This document shows positions 53,132-60,980 of a stretch of 64,000 nt of DNA, piece by piece (position 1 is the first letter of the stretch; each line of letters starts with the position of its first letter). Origin of the DNA: Rhodopseudomonas palustris (lineage in GTDB: Bacteria; Pseudomonadota; Alphaproteobacteria; Rhizobiales; Xanthobacteraceae); the NCBI RefSeq assembly GCF_003226555.1, contig NZ_QKQS01000016.1, forward strand, positions 124,001 to 188,000, given 5' to 3'. A program made the position numbers and the translations under genes. The notes beneath the pieces were generated by a model, which had not been told where the DNA came from, made no database searches, and saw only the letters and a program-made list of their open reading frames with translations.

Positions 53132-54240
53132 CACGCCACCGCTTTTGCGAATGGCACCACGTCCGTGTCGCTCGGCGTCGGGCGTGGCGCCTCGGTCCAT
53201 TTGACGATCTCGAAGCGACCGTCATGATGCTCGACGACTCCGGTGCAGGATTCCACCCAGTCGCCGGTGTTGATGTAGCGGACGCCGAAATCGTCATGCA
53301 TGGCGGCGTGGTGGATGTGTCCGCAGATCACGCCCTGAGCGTGGTGGCGCGCCGCTTCCGACGACAGCACGTCCTCGAAATGGCCGATGTGGTTGACCGC
53401 ATTCTTGACCCGTAACTTCGCCCAGGACGAGAACGACCAATAGGCGAGCCCGAAACGGCTTCGGATCTTGTTCAACCAGATGTTGGAAGACAACGCTGCA
53501 CGATAGCCGGCATCGCCGAGCAAAGCGAGCCAGCGGGCGTGCCGCACCACGAGATCGAAATGATCACCATGGACGACGAGATAGTCGCGCCCATCGAGAC
53601 CGCGGTGGAGTGTATAATCGACGACTTCGAGGCCACCAAACGCCGAGCCGACATAGCGGCGCGCGAACTCGTCGTGATTGCCGGCAACATAGACGATGCG
53701 CTTGCCCCGGCGCGCGAGGTCGACCAGCTCCTGCACGACCGCATTGTGCGCCGTCGGCCAGTACCAGCCCGACCTCAGACACCAGCCATCAACAATGTCG
53801 CCGACCAAGAACACGGTTTCGGCGTCATGGTGGCGGAGAAAGTCGATCAGCCGATCGGCCTGGCATCCTCTGGTCCCGAGGTGGACGTCGGAAATGAACA
53901 GGCTCCTGACCCTGATGACATCCTGGGGCAAGGAGCTGGCCGCGTCCGGTTGCTGCGCCTCCCGATCCTCGTCGCGGTGCTCGCGCAGAAAGGTCATCGC
54001 CGCGGCTTCCGCTAGGCCCGCGACGACCTTCGTCACGTCACGACTGGCGCGCCGTCTGAAAATCGAGCGATGCCAATAGACGCCGACGGCAGCAATGAGC
54101 AGCGCGAGCTGAGCGCCGCGATGCCGGCCTTCGGACGCCGCGACGCCGAACTGAAGGCTGGCGAGCAGGGTCAGAACCGCGGCCAACAATTGCTCGAGCG
54201 CGTAGGAGCCGGGTTTGAAGCGGGAAAATAGGGGGCTCAT
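53131..54240 (-). CDS. metallophosphoesterase, UDP-2,3-diacylglucosamine diphosphatase-like
   Basis: A 369-residue protein. The phosphoesterase core begins near residue 111 with SLFISDVHLGTRG and continues with FLVGDIVDGWCL, YVAGNHDEFARR, VVHGDHFDLVV and ICGHIHHAAMHDDFGVRYINTGDW, a full set of metal ligands. This group includes LpxH-like enzymes and related proteins of unknown lipid role. The first 110 residues are unusual: two hydrophobic segments (LEQLLAAVLTLLASLQFGVA, AQLALLIAAVGVYW) that would anchor it in the membrane. It is downstream of a DedA gene with 4-base overlap. Confidence 0.87.
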   Translation of the reverse strand: MSPLFSRFKPGSYALEQLLAAVLTLLASLQFGVAASEGRHRGAQLALLIAAVGVYWHRSIFRRRASRDVTKVVAGLAEAAAMTFLREHRDEDREAQQPDAASSLPQDVIRVRSLFISDVHLGTRGCQADRLIDFLRHHDAETVFLVGDIVDGWCLRSGWYWPTAHNAVVQELVDLARRGKRIVYVAGNHDEFARRYVGSAFGGLEVVDYTLHRGLDGRDYLVVHGDHFDLVVRHARWLALLGDAGYRAALSSNIWLNKIRSRFGLAYWSFSSWAKLRVKNAVNHIGHFEDVLSSEAARHHAQGVICGHIHHAAMHDDFGVRYINTGDWVESCTGVVEHHDGRFEIVKWTEAPRPTPSDTDVVPFAKAVA

Positions 54241-54896
54241 GCAAACTCCTCGGCGTTCACGGGGGCAGCGACTGCACGTGGTAGCGCAGGACGCGGCGAC
54301 GCGATCGACTGCCTATAGAGGCGGATCCCCAGGATGATCGTAGCCTCGATGGTGATCACAGCTATGGCGACCCAGAAGCCGATGCTGACGGGATCGTAGC
54401 CGCTGCCGCGGAGCGCATAGCCTAGCGTGAGAAACGGTGTGTTCCAGAGCAAGGTGCCGATCGCGGCGGCAGCGGCGAAGGCGCGCGGCTCTATTCGCAG
54501 GACACCGGCCGGCAGAGCCAGATAAATCCGCACCACGGGCAGAGTCTGGCCGATCACCGTCACCCAAAAATGATTGCCGCGATAAGCGTCGGTGAGCCGG
54601 CGATAGAGCGAGAGACGCAGCGACACGTATTTTCCATAGCGTGTCACCAGTCCCTCGATACGCTGCGAACCGAACGCACGGCCGATGCCGTACCAACCGA
54701 TTGCCCCGACCACGGATCCGATGCTTGTCGCCATGATGGTCATGGCGAGCGTCGTGCCGTCAGCGATTGTCAGGCCGAGCAGCATCAGCAGAACATAGGA
54801 CGGAAACAGCGGGATGAACTTCTCAGCGACTGCCAGGCAGCCAACACCCAGCAGGCCGAAGCTGAGGAAAAGTGTGATTGTGTTCGAGCTGTCCAT
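54237..54896 (-). CDS. DedA-family membrane protein
   Basis: A 219-residue DedA/VTT-domain protein. Helices and family motifs are visible: LFLSFGLLGVGCLAVAEKFIP, LFPSYVLLMLLG, GSVVGAIGWYGIGRAFG, and the conserved RxxPVVR-like stretch GQTLPVVRIYLALPAGVLRI. Members are lipid scramblases or ion-linked transporters of the inner membrane. It is coupled to the phosphoesterase gene by ATGA overlap and follows the methyltransferase by about 10 bases, so the three form a likely membrane-lipid operon. Confidence 0.9.
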   Translation of the reverse strand: MDSSNTITLFLSFGLLGVGCLAVAEKFIPLFPSYVLLMLLGLTIADGTTLAMTIMATSIGSVVGAIGWYGIGRAFGSQRIEGLVTRYGKYVSLRLSLYRRLTDAYRGNHFWVTVIGQTLPVVRIYLALPAGVLRIEPRAFAAAAAIGTLLWNTPFLTLGYALRGSGYDPVSIGFWVAIAVITIEATIILGIRLYRQSIASPRPALPRAVAAPVNAEEFA

Positions 54897-54906
54897 GGTG
54901 CTTCAA

Positions 54907-55482
54907 TCAACGTAAGGGGCAGCGGCTGATCCGGTAAACGGAAGCCGGCGGCAGATTGCGAAAGGTCTTCCCGATGCAGGTTGCTTGCAGGCCGAGATTG
55001 TCCAGGATCGCGTCGGCCACGGGACAATGCGGGCCGTAGGTGATCTGATAGAAGGCGCCGCCCGGACGGAGATAGAAGAACGCGCCGCGGAGGATCTCGA
55101 CAACTTTCTCTTGCGACATTGTCAGCAGCCCGAGCCCGCTGACGACGGCACCGACCGGGGCGCCCTCGAACAGCTCTTCTCGGTGCAGCCAGGCTGCATC
55201 CATCCACAGTACGCGAGCTCCGGGAAAGCGTCGCTGCAGCAGCGGAATGAATTCGGAGCCGTACTCGACAAGTGTCAGATCCTGTTGTCTGACGCCGCGC
55301 TCGAGTAGTGCGCGGGTGAACACACCGGTGCCGGGGCCGAGCTCGATGACGGGGCCGGTCTTGGACGTGATCCCCTGCACGATCAGTGATGAAACGGCCG
55401 AGCCCGACGGGGCGACAGCGGCGACGCGAAGCGGATTGCGAATCCACGCTCGGAAGAATGGCAGGATGTCAGTCGTCGACAT
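54907..55482 (-). CDS. class I SAM-dependent methyltransferase, phospholipid N-methyltransferase-like
   Basis: A 191-residue protein with the SAM motif VIELGPGTGVFTRALLERG, the acidic end of strand 2 in LTLVEYGSEF, and VVSGLGLLTMSQEK. It resembles the rhizobial PmtA-type or rRNA-dimethylase-like family that methylates phosphatidylethanolamine. The N terminus FFRAWIRNPLRVAAVAPSG is characteristic of PmtA-like proteins. The ATG at 55482 has GGGAG upstream; TTG 55500 is less likely. Its neighbours (DedA, phosphoesterase, glycosyltransferase stub) support a membrane-lipid role. Confidence 0.85.
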   Translation of the reverse strand: MSTTDILPFFRAWIRNPLRVAAVAPSGSAVSSLIVQGITSKTGPVIELGPGTGVFTRALLERGVRQQDLTLVEYGSEFIPLLQRRFPGARVLWMDAAWLHREELFEGAPVGAVVSGLGLLTMSQEKVVEILRGAFFYLRPGGAFYQITYGPHCPVADAILDNLGLQATCIGKTFRNLPPASVYRISRCPLR

Positions 55483-55832
55483 GCTGGATCTCCCGGACAA
55501 TAAAGGTACGAACGGCGATGCGGTGATGAGTTGCCAATGACGTCATGTATTTCTCTTTCAGTTCGGCTCTTTCGGTGCTGCGGATCGCCGCCGTCAAAAG
55601 CGGACGGCTCCGTCGCGGTCGAGCAGCGGTGTCCGGCGTAGCAGGATGATGAAGCCAGGCCCGACAAGTGGCCTTCAGTCTCACGCAAACATTGCGCTAG
55701 CCTGTCGCCGACGCGTGCCACGGAGAAAATCATCAGCAACGAGTTCGCCGGAGTCGCCGTAGGGTTGCCGCAATGAATGAGACATCAGGTCAACGCTCGC
55801 GATGCGGCGGGGACGCGAGAAGGGGGCTGCGA

Positions 55833-55901
55833 ATGCGAATCCGTTTGGTGGAGGATCTGCCGGAAATGGTCACTGCGCTGCGAGCAGCGTTCGCGACATG
55901 A
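55833..55901 (+). pseudogene. N-terminal stub of a response regulator
   Basis: The ATG at 55833, preceded by AGGGGG, opens 22 codons reading MRIRLVEDLPEMVTALRAAF and then a TGA at 55899-55901. This is the first strand and helix of an OmpR-type receiver and resembles the start of the regulator at 52690 (MRVLLVEDEPEM). No further homology follows. Confidence 0.55.
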
Positions 55902-56696
55902 CATACTTGTCGATCAAGGTTGAACCTGTCTGTTGCCGAGGCGATTTATCGGGAAGGGCAATTGCGAGGACGCCTGCGAGAAGGACGCTAACCGGAATGA
56001 TGCCAAGGCCTGGACATGGTCGGAATTCCATAACGAAGCTATCGAGGCGATGATGCCGGCCTCTGGGTTGATGGCTATTGCTGCTGCCGCAACGAGCGAA
56101 ACGGGGCTGTTAGGCTTGGCCACGCGACAGAGGGTCTTCGCGTCTCCGCATGTAACCGGATCCCGCTAGGAATGTTGGGATCACCGGTGTAGTGGGAGGG
56201 GGCTTCAATCGCCGCGCCGCCGTGAACCAGCATTATGGTCCGGTGGCTGTCGAAGGGGTGCCGGTGAAGCGAGGCATGAACTTATCCGACGTTGTGGAGG
56301 GAGGCCGTTATTCGAGCCACCGGGGCAGGCGACTCCGATGGTGGCGTTCCACATCCGGCACCGAGCGCAACGCGCCTTCCAACTAGGACGGCGGTGAAAT
56401 TCGCGATCGACCCTTCCGCTCGCGAGGGCGGCATTGAGCAGCACGAATAGGCGCCGGCATGGTCCGTGGAGGGGGCAACCCCTCGAGGCGTCGTTCGTAT
56501 CCATGGGTGCCGCCGGTGCCGGGTCGAGAAGGTCGTGAACGTCCTTCAGGAGGCAAGGTGGGCGGAATCGGCGGCTGGCGGTACCAAGGTGCGGTCGCGC
56601 AGTAGCCGGGAACCTTGCTGTTGGAAGCCGTGTAACGATTTTAGATCGAAGCGGTGCCCGCCGCGAAAGTCGCTGTGAGGGGCCGGCAAGAGAAAA
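55902..56696. other. Gap without recognisable gene
   Basis: Apart from the stub before it and the repeat after it, I see no gene, RNA or mobile-element feature here. The open frames on both strands are Arg/Pro-rich shadows or have many family-less residues. The 55483-55832 stretch is likewise empty. The composition fits decayed island DNA next to the tRNA. Confidence 0.5.
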
Positions 56697-56848
56697 ATTG
56701 TTGCAGGTTGAAACCCACTTTCGCCGTATGGCTGTAGAACCCGCGCTCACCCGTCAACTGATTTTGCAAAATACAATCAACGATCTATGGCGGAAGGGGT
56801 GGGATTCGAACCCACGGTACCCTTGCGGGCACGCCGGTTTTCAAGACC
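56697..56848 (-). repeat. 152-bp direct repeat at the intact tRNA-Ser (right copy)
   Basis: This copy pairs without gaps with 17451-17602. It covers about 90 bases downstream of tRNA-Ser and the tRNA's 3' half up to the anticodon stem. Here the tRNA is complete, so this is the functional, probably chromosomal, side of the duplication. Confidence 0.8.
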
Positions 56849-56877
56849 GGTGCCTTAAACCACTCGGCCACCCTTCC
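56788..56877 (-). tRNA. tRNA-Ser (anticodon UGA)
   Basis: A 90-base class II tRNA with long variable arm. The acceptor stem GGAAGGG pairs with CCCTTCC; discriminator G and an encoded CCA follow (56788-56790). The anticodon loop CTTGAAA carries TGA at 56841-56843, reading UCA codons. The T arm shows GGTTCGAATCC. tRNA-Ser genes are common integration targets, and the 3' half is duplicated at 17542. Confidence 0.97.
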
Positions 56878-57320
56878 GGATCGGGCGCTGGCCGGATTGC
56901 CGGGGCGGAGGTCGGTCCGCCGTCGACGGCCGTCGCGTCGTCCGCGTCGCTTGTTTAGGGTGGATTGCTCGATCAGGTCAACGCTTGGCGTGGCTCGTCG
57001 CGGCTGAGCCGTGATGCGCGGGGGCCGCTCGGGCGATCGATCGGGGCTCGGCGGATCAATCCGACTAGGCTGGGGGAGCACGGCGGGACGGCAGATCCTG
57101 CGGGCGCCTCGCTGTCGGCTCGGGGAGCCGACCTAGCGCCTTGACCATGGCTGTTCCCACCATCGCCGCGTCCTGATCCGCCAGATGGTGCGCTTACCGA
57201 GCGAGCGCGTGCCGATCTTGAGCAGTGCCGCGGGGAGTGTCGCGTTAGGCTGACAGAATCGTCGCCGATGCCAGCCCCAAGTTCCTGCGACCAGAATCCT
57301 CGTGAAGCGAGTCCGTTGGA
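56878..57320. other. Gap between tRNA-Ser and AraC gene
   Basis: I see no gene here. The promoter of the tRNA must lie at the left part on the minus strand and that of the AraC gene at the right. Open frames on the minus strand are low-complexity. Confidence 0.5.
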
Positions 57321-58325
57321 ATGCGCCAGCCCGAGTTTGACGTTCGCCTGAACGCCGACCCGAACAGCTATCCCCTCAACCGCGCCCCCGTCGTCCACAC
57401 CCGTGATCCTGAAGCGATGAGGGAGGCGATGCTGTCGGTCTACGGCGCGGCGAATTTCGAGGCGGATGCGGACGGCTTCGAGGGGTTCGGCAGTTACGTA
57501 TCGTTCGACGGCGTCGGGCTGGGGTTCTGCGCCTATGCCGGCTCGGCCGTGGCCGAGTTCGGCGAGACCGATTTCGCCCGGGTGCAGATCGCGCTGCGTG
57601 GCAGCAGCCGGACGTCTGCCGGCGCGGCCAGCGTCGATCTCGATCCGCAGAATTGGTGCGTGTCGTCGGCCGGCACCCCGGCACGGCTCGAATTCGGTAC
57701 CGACTACCGGCAGATGATCCTGCGCATCACCGCTGCGACCCTGACTGCGGCCCTCGAGGCGCTACTCGGCGTCCAGCCGCGCAGCAAGCTGGCCTTCGTC
57801 CCGGAACTGCACAGCGAGGGGCGCGGGGCGCAGGCGCTGCGCGATCTGGCTTTGCACGTCGCCCGCCACCTCGATCCGGCTGCGCCGACGCTGCCGCCGG
57901 CGATGCTGCGCGAGATGCAGCAGGCGTTGACCGTGTCGTTCCTCAGCGTGACACGGCACAATTACAGCAGCCAGCTCGAGCGCGACGCGCCCGACACCGC
58001 TCCGGACTATGTCCGTGTCGCCGAGGAGTTCATCGAGGCGTCGTGGAACAAGGCGATCACCATCGTCGATCTCGCCGCCGTCACCAATGTCGGCGTTCGC
58101 AGCCTGTTCAAGGCGTTCCAGAAGCACCGCGGCTATTCGCCGATGGCGTTCGCCAAAGCGGTGCGGCTCGACAAGGCCCGTGAGATGCTGCGATCGGGCG
58201 AGCCGGCGCGCTCGGTCACGGCGGTGGCGTTCGCCTGCGGCTTCGTCAACCTCGGCCATTTCGCCAACGATTATCGCCGCCGTCATGGCGAGCTGCCGTC
58301 CGAGACGTTGTCGCGCCGTCGCTGA
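57321..58325 (+). CDS. AraC-family transcriptional regulator
   Basis: A 334-residue regulator. The N-terminal 200 residues are an AraC-binding-like cupin domain (VHTRDPEAMREAMLSVYGAANF, FCAYAGSAVAEFGETDFARVQI); the C-terminal two HTH motifs are ITIVDLAAVTNVGVRSLFKAFQKHRGYSP and SVTAVAFACGFVNLGHFANDYRRRHGE. The N-terminal type is shared with regulators of aromatic or amine catabolism. It lies 63 bases upstream of draT in the same direction, so read-through or control of draTG is possible but not shown. Confidence 0.9.
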   Translation: MRQPEFDVRLNADPNSYPLNRAPVVHTRDPEAMREAMLSVYGAANFEADADGFEGFGSYVSFDGVGLGFCAYAGSAVAEFGETDFARVQIALRGSSRTSAGAASVDLDPQNWCVSSAGTPARLEFGTDYRQMILRITAATLTAALEALLGVQPRSKLAFVPELHSEGRGAQALRDLALHVARHLDPAAPTLPPAMLREMQQALTVSFLSVTRHNYSSQLERDAPDTAPDYVRVAEEFIEASWNKAITIVDLAAVTNVGVRSLFKAFQKHRGYSPMAFAKAVRLDKAREMLRSGEPARSVTAVAFACGFVNLGHFANDYRRRHGELPSETLSRRR

Positions 58326-58388
58326 GCTGTGTTTCGAACCGCCGGCTGCCGCGCTCCGTCGAGTTGCGCATAGGCAGGCGGCGCGGTC

Positions 58389-59273
58389 TTGGCTAACCAT
58401 GTCGGCGTCAGGACGATCGATCGGGGCGCGCCGCATGCGGGCGCGGGAGCGGCAGAGCCGGCCAAGGTGAGCGAAGACGGCAGCATCGGGCACTCCAGCA
58501 ACCTCGTCGGCGTGCCGATGCGGTTTCTCACCGGCGTTGGCTTCAACGATGCGCCGGTGCCGCTGCACATCGCCGGCGTGCGCGAGATGAATCCCAGCCT
58601 GTTCGAGATGCTGGGCGAGGCGCGCGACCTCGCCGAAGCCGGCGAGGCTTTCGGCTGTTACATGGCGGCGCTGTTCGGGATCGACGCCGAGCAGCGCGTC
58701 CGCAGCCGCGATGGCCGCCGCTTCCGCTCGTCCTATCTCGATCTGATCAAGGGCTGGGGCTTCGACAGCAACGGCGCCGAGGGCGCCGTGCTGAAGGGTT
58801 GGGTGGAGAGTCGCTTCGGGTTGTTTCCGACGTTCCACAAGGAGCCGATCCGTCGGATCGCCAGCCCGGTGTGGACCATGTACGTCGAACAGAAGATGTC
58901 GAGCCGCTTCCACAACAATGCGATCTTCGTGCAGCTCGATCTGCTCTATGAATTCTGCCAGTGGGCGCTGACGCATTTCGCCGCCGTCGGCAGCACCCAC
59001 GTCACGCTGTATCGCGGCGTCAATGGCTTCGACGAGCATCAGATCGTCGAGCGGCTCGACAAGCGGCACTGCATCATCCGGCTCAACAACCTCACGTCGT
59101 TCACCTCCGACCGCGGTATCGCCGATTGTTTCGGCGACACCATCCTGACGGTGCGCGTGCCGGTGTCGAAGATCCTGTTCTTCAACCGGCTGCTGGCCGC
59201 GCATCCGCTCAAGGGCGAGGGCGAGTATCTGGTGATCGGCGGCGACTATCGCGTCACCGCGAGCTACTTCTGA
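58389..59273 (+). CDS. draT: NAD+-dinitrogen-reductase ADP-ribosyltransferase
   Basis: Up to 294 residues. Characteristic DraT stretches are HSSNLVGVPMRFLTGVGFND, APVPLHIAGVREMNPSLFEML and, in the catalytic half, HVTLYRGVNGFDEH and SFTSDRGIADCFGDTIL. DraT ADP-ribosylates an Arg of the nitrogenase Fe protein to switch it off under ammonium or energy limitation. The frame begins with TTG at 58389; GTG at 58467, just before SEDGSIGHSSN, would give a length closer to known DraT proteins. It is followed by draG 10 bases downstream. Confidence 0.92.
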   Translation: MANHVGVRTIDRGAPHAGAGAAEPAKVSEDGSIGHSSNLVGVPMRFLTGVGFNDAPVPLHIAGVREMNPSLFEMLGEARDLAEAGEAFGCYMAALFGIDAEQRVRSRDGRRFRSSYLDLIKGWGFDSNGAEGAVLKGWVESRFGLFPTFHKEPIRRIASPVWTMYVEQKMSSRFHNNAIFVQLDLLYEFCQWALTHFAAVGSTHVTLYRGVNGFDEHQIVERLDKRHCIIRLNNLTSFTSDRGIADCFGDTILTVRVPVSKILFFNRLLAAHPLKGEGEYLVIGGDYRVTASYF

Positions 59274-59283
59274 AAGGACGCTG

Positions 59284-60162
59284 ATGACCTCGCCGAGCCT
59301 GCAGGACCGAGCGCTCGCCGCCTATCTGGGCTTTGCGATCGGCGACGCGCTCGGCGCCACTGTCGAGTTCATGACCAAGTCCGAGATCGCGGCGCGCTAC
59401 GGCGTCCACAAGGACATCTCGGGCGGCGGCTGGCTGCGGCTGAAGCCCGGGCAGGTGACCGACGACACCGAGATGGCGCTCGCGCTCGGCCGTTCGCTGA
59501 TCCGCTGCGGCGGTCTCGATCTGCCCGATCTGTGCGCGGAGTTCGCCGCCTGGCTGAAGACCGGTCCCGTCGACGTCGGCAGCACCTGCCGTCGCGGCAT
59601 TCGCCGCTACATCACCACCGGCGAGATGCAGGGCAGCTATTTTGAAGGCGATGCCGGCAACGGCGCCGCGATGCGGATCCTGCCGTTGGCACTCGCCACT
59701 TTCGGCCGGCCGGAGCAGGCCGAGGCCTGGACGATTGCGCAAGCGCACGTCACCCACCATCATCCGCTGTCGGACGCTGCCGCGCTGACCCTGGTGCAGA
59801 TGCTGCAGGTGCTGCTGGGCGGCGAGGGGCGAAGCGGCGCCCGCGCCATCGCGGACGATCTGGTGCGGGCGCACCGCAATTTCGGCTTCACGCCGTATCG
59901 CGGCCCCGCCACCGCCTATGTGGTCGATACCCTGCAGACGGTGCTGCACTACTATTTCTCGACCGACAGCTTCGCCGATTGCTTGATCGCCACCGTCAAT
60001 CAGGGCGACGATGCCGACACCACCGGTGCGCTCGCCGGGATGCTCGCAGGCGCCACCTACGGACTTGCTGCAATCCCAAAACGCTGGCTCGAGAAGCTCG
60101 ACCGCGACGTCGCGAGCGCAATCCGCGGCCAGGTGCCGAAGCTGTTGGCTCTGGCCGGGTAA
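59284..60162 (+). CDS. draG: ADP-ribosyl-[dinitrogen reductase] hydrolase
   Basis: A 292-residue ADP-ribosylglycohydrolase. The dimanganese site is seen in GDALGATVEF at the N terminus, TDDTEMALALGRS, and GDDADTTGALAGMLAGATYG near the C terminus. DraG removes the ADP-ribose from the nitrogenase Fe protein and restores activity. The ATG at 59284 has AAGGA upstream. The draT-draG order matches the Rhodospirillum and Azospirillum loci. No nif genes are in this window. Confidence 0.93.
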   Translation: MTSPSLQDRALAAYLGFAIGDALGATVEFMTKSEIAARYGVHKDISGGGWLRLKPGQVTDDTEMALALGRSLIRCGGLDLPDLCAEFAAWLKTGPVDVGSTCRRGIRRYITTGEMQGSYFEGDAGNGAAMRILPLALATFGRPEQAEAWTIAQAHVTHHHPLSDAAALTLVQMLQVLLGGEGRSGARAIADDLVRAHRNFGFTPYRGPATAYVVDTLQTVLHYYFSTDSFADCLIATVNQGDDADTTGALAGMLAGATYGLAAIPKRWLEKLDRDVASAIRGQVPKLLALAG

Positions 60163-60228
60163 CGGACTGCTGGACGGACTTCCGCTTGGCGGCCGTGGCC
60201 ACTGCTCTGATACCAACTTGACGAGGCC

Positions 60229-60245
60229 CGCCGGCCCCGCCGGCG
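60229..60245. terminator. Small GC hairpin between convergent draG and GrlR-like genes
   Basis: CGCCGGC and GCCGGCG flank CCC. It lies 67 bases after draG and 7 before the stop of the convergent gene. There is no T-tract, so its role as terminator is uncertain. Confidence 0.35.
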
Positions 60246-60251
60246 TGCGCA

Positions 60252-60587
60252 TTAATCGCCGATACGCGTCAGGATGGCCTTCATCGGCAGACCCGGCGTC
60301 TCATGGGCGTAGCCTTCGATTGCGACATAGCCGTCCTTGGCGACGCCGTCGAACGCCACCTCGAATGGCTCGATCCCGAATACCGACAGTCGCGAATGAT
60401 CCGACGAGTGCCGAACGCCGCGCAGATGGCCGGTGACGGTCAATCCGTTCTGCGAATAGGCACCGACGTACAGAAAGGTGGAGTCGCCGCCCTGGATCTT
60501 GCCGTCGCGGAGAAAGATCACGCCGTGAGACTTCTTTCGCGCCGTTTCGAATTCTGCCTTGTAGAATCCTTGAAGATTGCCAGTCAT
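60252..60587 (-). CDS. GrlR-like regulatory protein
   Basis: A 111-residue small beta-rich protein: GFYKAEFETARKKSHGVIFL, GKIQGGDSTFLYVGAYS and PGLPMKAILTRIGD. The opening G-x-Y-x-x-x-F and GGDS(T)xxYxGxY patterns match the GrlR family, named for a type III secretion regulator of enteric pathogens but widespread in rhizobia without secretion genes nearby. No GrlA partner is in the window. Its function here is unknown. The ATG at 60587 has a GGGGGC stretch upstream. Confidence 0.7.
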   Translation of the reverse strand: MTGNLQGFYKAEFETARKKSHGVIFLRDGKIQGGDSTFLYVGAYSQNGLTVTGHLRGVRHSSDHSRLSVFGIEPFEVAFDGVAKDGYVAIEGYAHETPGLPMKAILTRIGD

Positions 60588-60843
60588 GTCGGCCCCCGCG
60601 ATCGCCGCAGGTCCTCTACCACCCTGGGTTTAGATAGAGAAGCGGCGGTTGCATTCGAAATTGAATTTACCGCAAGTGCTTGGGCGAGGTTGCGAACCAA
60701 GGTGTTCTGTTCGCACGCGAAGTGATCTCGCTGCTGCTGATCGCATTGCATCAATTTGCTGCACTGAGGCGGGAAAAGCGGCAGGTTTCGCATCAACAAT
60801 GCGCTTGACTTGAAGTAGGAACTCGACGACCGTAACTACCAAG

Positions 60844-60970
60844 CGTTGGGCAAATAAGCCCTGAGACGCAAAGAGTTTTGAACCATTTCCGACACCGCGC
60901 TGATGCAGGCGCGTTTGGTTGGTGGCGAAGGCGCCCTCGGCTCGACAGCCGATGGGCGCTTTTTGTTTTT
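60844..60970 (+). promoter_or_regulatory. Leader with strong terminator, probable ANTAR antitermination target
   Basis: A 12-bp stem with a single bulged T (left 60931-60942, right 60947-60959, loop CGAC) is followed by TTTTTGTTTTT (60960-60970), 11 bases before the amiC start. Upstream are two further hairpins: GGGC-AAATAA-GCCC (60848-60861, six-base loop) and CGCGC/GCGCG (60896-60913). The operon encodes an ANTAR protein, a family that binds paired hexaloop hairpins to prevent such a terminator from forming. The loops match the known A1/G4 pattern only partly. Confidence 0.65.
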
Positions 60971-60980
60971 GGACACGGGC

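Noticed and set aside
56205-56750. 181-codon minus-strand frame near the tRNA
   Set aside because: It has no domain, is Arg/Pro-rich and runs into the duplicated tRNA flank; likely chance in GC-rich DNA.
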